Assembly: GCA_023230525.1 (NCBI GenBank)
Contig: JALNXE010000084.1
Coordinates: 1 to 19,062 of the forward strand
DNA: 19,062 nucleotides
Direction of reading: 5' to 3'
Source of the DNA: Desulfobulbaceae bacterium
Lineage (GTDB): Bacteria > Desulfobacterota > Desulfobulbia > Desulfobulbales > SURF-16
The stretch's first letter is position 1; the number at the start of each line of letters is the position of its first letter. Positions 14,453 through 19,062 of the stretch are shown here, one piece after another. The notes beneath the pieces were generated by a model, which searched no databases, was not told where the DNA came from, and was given only the letters and a program-made list of their open reading frames with translations. The position numbers and the translations under genes are program-made.

Positions 14453-16012
14453 ATGGCTGAAATCAAAAAAATAGACGAGCACACCGTTGTTGACTACATG
14501 GCCCGGGACTATGACAGTCTGCTGCAGTCCATGCGGGAACTCATTCCGGCCAGGCTGCCGGAGTGGAAAAGCTATGCCTCGGAGGCCGATTTCGGCAATG
14601 TCCTGCTGCAGCTCTTTGCCCACATGGGCGACATCCTCAGCTACTATCAGGACCGGGTGGCCAATGAGAGCTTCCTGGGCACGGCCCAGAGCAGGAAAAG
14701 CGTCATCGATCATCTGCAACTGATCGGCTACCGGCTGGCCACCGCCGCCCCGGCCTCCGCCACCCTGGACCTGACCATTCCGGCCGCCTGCACGGCGGTC
14801 ATCACCCTCCGCCGGGGCGACGCCTTTGCTACCAAAAGCCAGAAGGACAAGCCCAGTGTCCGCTTTGAATACAGCCGGGAGGACAACCTGGTGATCGACT
14901 GCAGCACCCTGGCCGTTGATGCGCTGACCGGCAAGAAATACTTCAGGGGCGTGCCGGTGGAGGAGGGACGCCTGATCAAAAGCGAGATCATCGGCTTTTC
15001 CGACGGCAGCAAAAACCAGCGCTTCACCCTGGCCCATGCCGGGCTGATCCTGCGCTCAGCCGGGGCAACCCAGAAAATCAACCGGGATATCATCATCACC
15101 ACCAGCCTGGGTGAGACCATTGACGAGTGGACCCTGCAGGAGAGCCTGGCCTTCAGCCGGGAAAAGCAGAAGGACTACACCGTGGAGATTGACGATCAGG
15201 ACGCGGCCACCATCATTTTCGGCGACGGCGTCTTTGGCGCCATCCCGGCGGGCGGCGCCACCATCCGGGCCACCTACCGGGTGGGCGGCGGTCTCAAGGG
15301 CAACACCCCGGCAGGCACCATCCAGACCATCGTCGACGCCGCGCAGCTGGTGTTAAACGGCATCAAGGCCACCAACCCGGAGGCCGCCACCGGCGGGGCG
15401 GAACGGGAGAGCATCAAGCATGCGGTCATGCACGCCCCGTCCGTGTTCCGCTCCCTTAAACGGGCGGTCACCGAGGATGACTACAAGGCCCTGGCCCTGG
15501 ACTTCAAGGGGGTGGGCAAGGTGCGGGCCGTGTCCGGGAGCTGGAACCGGGTCACCCTGTTTGTCGCGCCCGAGGGCGGCGGCCGGGTGAGCGACGTGCT
15601 GGAGGCAGGGCTCTTGGCCTATTTCGAGGACAAGCGGCCGGTAACCACCATTATCACCATCGAGGACGTGGATTATGTCAAGCTCTTTATTACCGCCGCC
15701 ATCGGGGTGAAAAGCTACTATCCGCCGGAGGACGTGAAGGAAAAGGTGATGGCCGCGGCGGCCGCCCTGCTGGCCTTTGCCAATGTCGATTTCGCCCAGA
15801 CCATCTATCTGTCCAAATTCTACGAGGCGATCGAGGCGGTGGAAGGGGTGGATTACGTCACCATCAGCGAGTTCAGGCGCCAGAATCAGCCGGCCGGCTA
15901 TGTCGAACCGGCCGGCAAGATCACCATGAAGGAAAATGAGATCCCCGTTATTCCCGCAGGTGTCCCGGCCTATGCCAAGGGCATCAGAATCGTTATCGAG
16001 GGTGAAAGCTGA
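14453..16012 (+). CDS. Baseplate J/gp47-like (gp6) wedge protein
   Basis: This 519-residue baseplate wedge subunit matches the gpJ family in its N-terminal block: YMARDYDSLLQSMRELIP, SYASEADFGNVLLQLFAHMGDILSYYQDR and the following AQSRKSVIDHLQLIGYRL. The middle contains repeated beta segments around an IIFGDGVFGAIPAGGATIRATYRVGGG stretch (about 260-285), typical of tail baseplate proteins. The C-terminal third has VTEDDYKALALDFKGVGKVRAVSG and VNFAQTIYLSKFYEAIEAVEGVDYV-like content. The ATG follows a purine stretch, and the gene ends 2 bases before the next start. Length is within the normal eCIS range. Confidence 0.92.
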   Translation: MAEIKKIDEHTVVDYMARDYDSLLQSMRELIPARLPEWKSYASEADFGNVLLQLFAHMGDILSYYQDRVANESFLGTAQSRKSVIDHLQLIGYRLATAAPASATLDLTIPAACTAVITLRRGDAFATKSQKDKPSVRFEYSREDNLVIDCSTLAVDALTGKKYFRGVPVEEGRLIKSEIIGFSDGSKNQRFTLAHAGLILRSAGATQKINRDIIITTSLGETIDEWTLQESLAFSREKQKDYTVEIDDQDAATIIFGDGVFGAIPAGGATIRATYRVGGGLKGNTPAGTIQTIVDAAQLVLNGIKATNPEAATGGAERESIKHAVMHAPSVFRSLKRAVTEDDYKALALDFKGVGKVRAVSGSWNRVTLFVAPEGGGRVSDVLEAGLLAYFEDKRPVTTIITIEDVDYVKLFITAAIGVKSYYPPEDVKEKVMAAAAALLAFANVDFAQTIYLSKFYEAIEAVEGVDYVTISEFRRQNQPAGYVEPAGKITMKENEIPVIPAGVPAYAKGIRIVIEGES

Positions 16013-16014
16013 CC

Positions 16015-18345
16015 ATGCGTCTGACAGTGATAACCGCAGCAGCCTGTCCTGAGGGCAACCGTATCGCGCTTTCCTGGACCAACCCCGACCCGGCGGGCTT
16101 TCCGGGCATCAGGGTGGTGCGCCGGGAAAAGACCTTTCCGTTGTCGCCTGCGGACGGCGTCATCGTGGCCCACGGAACAGAGCTTGCCACCGGCTTCAAT
16201 GCCGACGGCGAGGCGCTCTACTCCATCATCGACGGCAATCTGCAGGGCGAGACCCACTACTATTACACCCTCTTTCCCTACCAGGGCGAGCCCCCGGTCT
16301 TTGCCTTCGATTACCATAACCGCTGCGTGGCCATGGCCACCCAGGCTTACGGGTTCGGAGCCCGGATGTTTGACCAGCTGCCGCGCATCTATCACCGCTA
16401 TGACACGGTGCCGCCCGCCGATCCGGCGGAGGTGCCGGCGGAGCTCGGCCAGGCCGGCCAGCTCCGGCGCTTTCTCGAGGTGCCGGGCAGCATCCTCGAT
16501 CTGCTTTACAGCCATGCGGGCGCTGCACTCGATCTGCACAACACGGACCGCATGGACGGCCGGCTGCTGCCCCTGCCGGCCCAGTGGATCGCCTGGCAGA
16601 TCGACTACCGGCTGGAAATCGACGCCCAGCGCAACGAGATCCGCAACGCCCCCCATCTCTATAAAACCGTGGGGCTGATCCCCACGGTGGAAGCCACGGT
16701 GAAGCGGCTTACCAACTGGGAGAGCAGGGTAAAGGAGTTTGTCCACAACATCTTTCTCAGCAACAACCCGGAAAGGCTCAACCTGTGGACCATGCGCCTT
16801 GATGAGCAAGGGCAGTGGCAGGAGGCGGATGAGCCCTTTTCGCTGAATTTCGCCTATGAGGGCCGGCCCGCGGCAGTCACCGAGGCGAACGGCACCATCT
16901 GGCTTTTTTATCATACCCGCAAAATGAACCGCTGGGATATCTGGCACAAAACCTGGTCAGCGGCCGGCGGCTGGTCGCCGAGCAGCCCGTTTTCGGAAAG
17001 CTTAAACATTGACAAACATCCCACCGCCGCCCTGCAGGGCAGCACCCTGTGGCTCTTCTGGAGCTCCTACAGCGAACAGGATAGCACCTGGCGCATTGTT
17101 TACCGGCGCAGAAGCGGCGGGGCGTGGTCGGAGGCGGCCACCTTCGGTTCCGATTTGCTTCAGCGCCGGGCGCCTGCGGCAACGGTGGACGGCAGCGGCG
17201 GCCTCTGGCTCTGCTGGCTGGAGCTGGACGCCGGCCGCTGGCAGATGAAGTACAACCGCCATGACGGCACGGACTGGCAGCTGGCCTCCCCTGCCCTGTT
17301 CCCCCAGGATGCAGGTGCTGACCCCAGGGTTGCCGGCGAGCCGTTTGTGCTCGCTTTTACCAGCGGGGCGGTGGAACGGCTCATGGTGCTGTGGTCACGC
17401 CAGGAGCCGGCGGCCCTGCCCGGCCAGACCAGGTGGACGGTGGCCTGCCGGGTCAAGGGCTCCGTCGATCCGGCAAACGGCGCGGACTGGGGAAACGTCC
17501 TGCTCAAGCCCAAGGATACGGCGGACATCAGCGACAGCGACCCGGTGGCCCAGGCCAATCCGGATGGTAGTGTCGAGGTCTTTTTCAGCTCGGACCAGAG
17601 CGGCAGCTGGTCCCTGTGGCGCACCGATTTTGATCCCGCAGCCAGCGCCTGGGGCGCCTTTGAGCAGATCAGCCGCTCGCCCTATACGGAACGCTATCCC
17701 TTGCCGCTTTTGCTGAGCGGCGAGAGACTGGTCCTCTACCGCGCCAACCGCAACCTCACATACAGCAGCGAGGTGTACAAGGCCACCAAGACCATGGATA
17801 TGCGCTATGCCGGCAGCGTCAGCTGCATGGCGGGCAACATTGCCAAAAACGCCCTGCGCGGCAAATTCACCGATTTCCAGGCCTACACCCATGATGTCGG
17901 GGTGGACGGCAAAATGACGGACAGCAACTGGTACTCCCGCCAGACGCTGGGCATCTACCTCACCCCGGATACCGAGGACCCGGGGCTGATCCTGCGCAAC
18001 CAGAAACTCCTGCGCGGGGTGCTGCACCAGTTTCTGCCCATCCAGGTGCGTTATGTCTTTGTCATCGAGCCCGCCATCTACAGAGAACAGATCTACACCT
18101 ACGATTTCCCCACCGCGGAAAGCGCACGGTTCATTGAAGAGCAATATACAGACAGCCTGACAACGGTGAGTTCCGAGGTTTACAGCGGAGCCGCCGACAG
18201 TTATGCCGACCGGATTCCGGAATGGCGCTGGCTGCGCTCCTGGAGCACGGAGTACCCCGCGGGCGGCAGCGTTGATTTTGCCGCCGCGCCGGTCAGCACC
18301 CGCTTCAGGACGTGGCATGTCGGTGTAACAGAAGGAGAGGAGTAA
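16015..18345 (+). CDS. gpI-like (Tail_P2_I) baseplate protein with FN3-like and propeller-like repeats
   Basis: The 776-residue protein is modular. Residues about 1-95 look like a fibronectin type III domain (RIALSWTNPDPAGFPGIRVVRRE, then HYYYTLFPYQG). Residues about 112-260 match the P2 gpI-like/eCIS Afp12-type region (RMFDQLPRIYHRYDTV and RRFLEVPGSILDLLYSHAGAALDLHN). Residues about 290-600 hold five or six repeating blocks with a W-x-LF/W or VLW start and W-S end, for example TIWLFYHTRKMNRWDIWHKTW and STLWLFWSSYSEQDSTWRIVY. They suggest a beta-propeller or sialidase-type fold inserted between the gpI region and the C-terminus. No Asp-box catalytic set is visible, so I infer binding rather than hydrolysis. 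The gene shares its last base with the next start (TAATG). Confidence 0.82.
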   Translation: MRLTVITAAACPEGNRIALSWTNPDPAGFPGIRVVRREKTFPLSPADGVIVAHGTELATGFNADGEALYSIIDGNLQGETHYYYTLFPYQGEPPVFAFDYHNRCVAMATQAYGFGARMFDQLPRIYHRYDTVPPADPAEVPAELGQAGQLRRFLEVPGSILDLLYSHAGAALDLHNTDRMDGRLLPLPAQWIAWQIDYRLEIDAQRNEIRNAPHLYKTVGLIPTVEATVKRLTNWESRVKEFVHNIFLSNNPERLNLWTMRLDEQGQWQEADEPFSLNFAYEGRPAAVTEANGTIWLFYHTRKMNRWDIWHKTWSAAGGWSPSSPFSESLNIDKHPTAALQGSTLWLFWSSYSEQDSTWRIVYRRRSGGAWSEAATFGSDLLQRRAPAATVDGSGGLWLCWLELDAGRWQMKYNRHDGTDWQLASPALFPQDAGADPRVAGEPFVLAFTSGAVERLMVLWSRQEPAALPGQTRWTVACRVKGSVDPANGADWGNVLLKPKDTADISDSDPVAQANPDGSVEVFFSSDQSGSWSLWRTDFDPAASAWGAFEQISRSPYTERYPLPLLLSGERLVLYRANRNLTYSSEVYKATKTMDMRYAGSVSCMAGNIAKNALRGKFTDFQAYTHDVGVDGKMTDSNWYSRQTLGIYLTPDTEDPGLILRNQKLLRGVLHQFLPIQVRYVFVIEPAIYREQIYTYDFPTAESARFIEEQYTDSLTTVSSEVYSGAADSYADRIPEWRWLRSWSTEYPAGGSVDFAAAPVSTRFRTWHVGVTEGEE

Positions 18346-18872
18346 TGGAACATATCGGCAATCAGTTAAAGGGCATATACCGGGATATCCTGAAAACGGC
18401 AGACGGCAGCGTGATCCACGACAGCGGCTGGGTCAGCAATACCATTGTCGAGCGGTGCCGCATCCTGCTGGCGGGTTTCATGCGCAACGACCCCACCGAC
18501 GGCATTCATCACCTGGCCTTCGGCCAGGGGCTGGCAACCTGGGACAGCGCCGGGGTGCCTGCGCCGGATCCCACGGCCACGGCACTGGTGGCGCCGTACA
18601 ATCCGCCCATTGCCGCGGCAAGTCTCACCATGACCTATCTGGACGAAGACAACAACGAGGTGGCGGCCCCGACCAGCAGGCTGCAGATCACGGCAATCCT
18701 GGCCCCGGGCTATCCCGCGCCGCTTATGCCTCTGACCACCTACCCGCTGCGGGAATTCGGTCTGTTCGGCAGATTTAGCGGCGCGGATTACATGATCAAT
18801 TCAATCAGACATGCGGTGATTCATAAAGACGCATCAGCCACGCTGATCAGGATGATCCGCCTGTTTTTTTAA
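18345..18872 (+). CDS. Terminal tail-fibre/collar-like protein of the cluster
   Basis: The 175-residue protein starts at ATG 18345, overlapping the preceding stop by one base, with a GGAGAGGAG directly upstream. A longer in-frame ATG at 18312 lies inside the previous gene and is rejected. It reads MEHIGNQLKGIYRDILK, then WVSNTIVERCRILLAGFMRND, a GLATWDSAG segment, PYNPPIAAASLTMTYLDEDNN and PLREFGLFGRFSGADYMIN. It ends in NSIRHAVIHKDASATLIRMIRLFF, an ending seen in phage tail fibre or tail-associated proteins. As the last gene of the module it probably sits at the baseplate periphery or forms the short fibre base. Receptor binding is an inference, and the protein is too short for a full fibre. 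Confidence 0.7.
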   Translation: MEHIGNQLKGIYRDILKTADGSVIHDSGWVSNTIVERCRILLAGFMRNDPTDGIHHLAFGQGLATWDSAGVPAPDPTATALVAPYNPPIAAASLTMTYLDEDNNEVAAPTSRLQITAILAPGYPAPLMPLTTYPLREFGLFGRFSGADYMINSIRHAVIHKDASATLIRMIRLFF

Positions 18873-18896
18873 TAAAAAACAACGTTCCGCAGGGTC

Positions 18897-18961
18897 GGAG
18901 CGGGCCATGCCCGCGGCTATTGGCATTGCGAGACACTGTTATCGCGGGCATGGCCCGCTCC
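18897..18961. repeat. REP-like doublet: perfect 19-bp inverted repeat
   Basis: Left arm 18897-18915 (GGAGCGGGCCATGCCCGCG) and right arm 18943-18961 are perfect reverse complements separated by 27 bases. Each arm itself contains the imperfect palindrome GGGCCATGCCC. This is the look of a REP/BIME pair, a family of dispersed GC-rich elements; here the pair is inverted. It lies 24 bases after the last gene and could act as a transcript-end hairpin, although there is no U-tract downstream. No RAYT transposase is in view. Confidence 0.7.
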
Positions 18962-19062
18962 TTCTATGAGCCGACTACTGTCAAGCACTATTTCGTTTCG
19001 CCTCTGGATTATTTAAACCGTCGGGTTGAGGAGCGCAGAGACCATAAAGATCTCGAAGCGCA
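18950..19062 (+). CDS. Possible start of a further gene, truncated by the window end
   Basis: One forward frame is open from ATG 18950 to the window end (37 codons; starts MARSFYEPTTVKHYFVSPLDYLNRR). The other two forward frames have stops in this stretch. It begins inside the right arm of the REP-like repeat and has no clear ribosome-binding site, so its true start is doubtful. Composition looks protein-like, but the length seen is too short to name a family. Confidence 0.25.
   Translation, partial: MARSFYEPTTVKHYFVSPLDYLNRRVEERRDHKDLEA

Noticed and set aside
97..18872. Prophage or type VI secretion system
   Set aside because: No capsid, portal, terminase, integrase, lysis, TssJLM or ClpV genes are seen; DUF4255 and the tandem AAA+ protein favour eCIS. 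Genes outside the window could change this.

Overview
The window holds one long run of co-oriented (+ strand) genes encoding a contractile, phage-tail-like injection apparatus. The set includes a tail sheath, tail tube, baseplate chaperone, DUF4255 cap-like protein, AAA+ ATPase, LysM-type baseplate adaptor, gpD-like hub, gpV-like spike, gp25-like wedge, gpJ/gp47-like wedge, gpI-like protein and a terminal fibre-like protein. A DUF4255 protein together with a two-domain AAA+ ATPase, and no capsid, portal or terminase gene in view, points to an extracellular contractile injection system (eCIS; Afp/PVC-like) rather than a prophage. No T6SS genes (TssJLM, ClpV) are seen either. The DNA is GC-rich, and the intergenic gaps carry 7- or 8-bp degenerate tandem repeats. 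This loosely suggests a Desulfobacterota/deltaproteobacterial-type genome, but the window has no taxonomic marker and that is only an inference.

Layout. 1-63: tail end of an upstream Lys/Ala-rich protein. 97-2656: sheath and tube. 2664-5699: baseplate chaperone, a disordered Pro/Ala-rich protein and the DUF4255 protein. 5696-7918: AAA+ ATPase. 7933-9169: two accessory genes. The first has an N-terminal LQRxxGNQA segment of the kind seen at the start of many eCIS-linked cargo proteins; the second is of unknown function. 9277-11740: CIS tube-type protein, LysM protein and gpD-like hub. 11759-12659: an AT-rich insertion with a zinc-ribbon/HEPN-like gene and integron-cassette-like ends. 12728-18872: spike, small conserved protein, gp25, gpJ, gpI-like protein with FN3 and propeller-like repeats, and terminal protein. 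18897-18961: REP-like perfect inverted repeat, followed by what may be the start of another gene.

How it works together (family knowledge). The tube is built on a baseplate of hub, spike, wedge and adaptor proteins and is wrapped by the sheath. The DUF4255 protein probably closes the distal end, the AAA+ ATPase has an assembly or remodelling role, and the last two genes probably face the target. A tape-measure protein, a separate PAAR tip and extra sheath or tube paralogues are not in view and may lie outside the window.

The most unusual region is the HEPN-like gene between hub and spike. Its 5' edge reads GTTAAGT and a sequence overlapping its stop codon reads ACTTAAC, the exact reverse complement. 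An attC-like imperfect palindrome ending in AGCGTTA follows. This is what a single integron gene cassette inserted outside an integron would look like. No gene-free stretch exceeds 300 bases.
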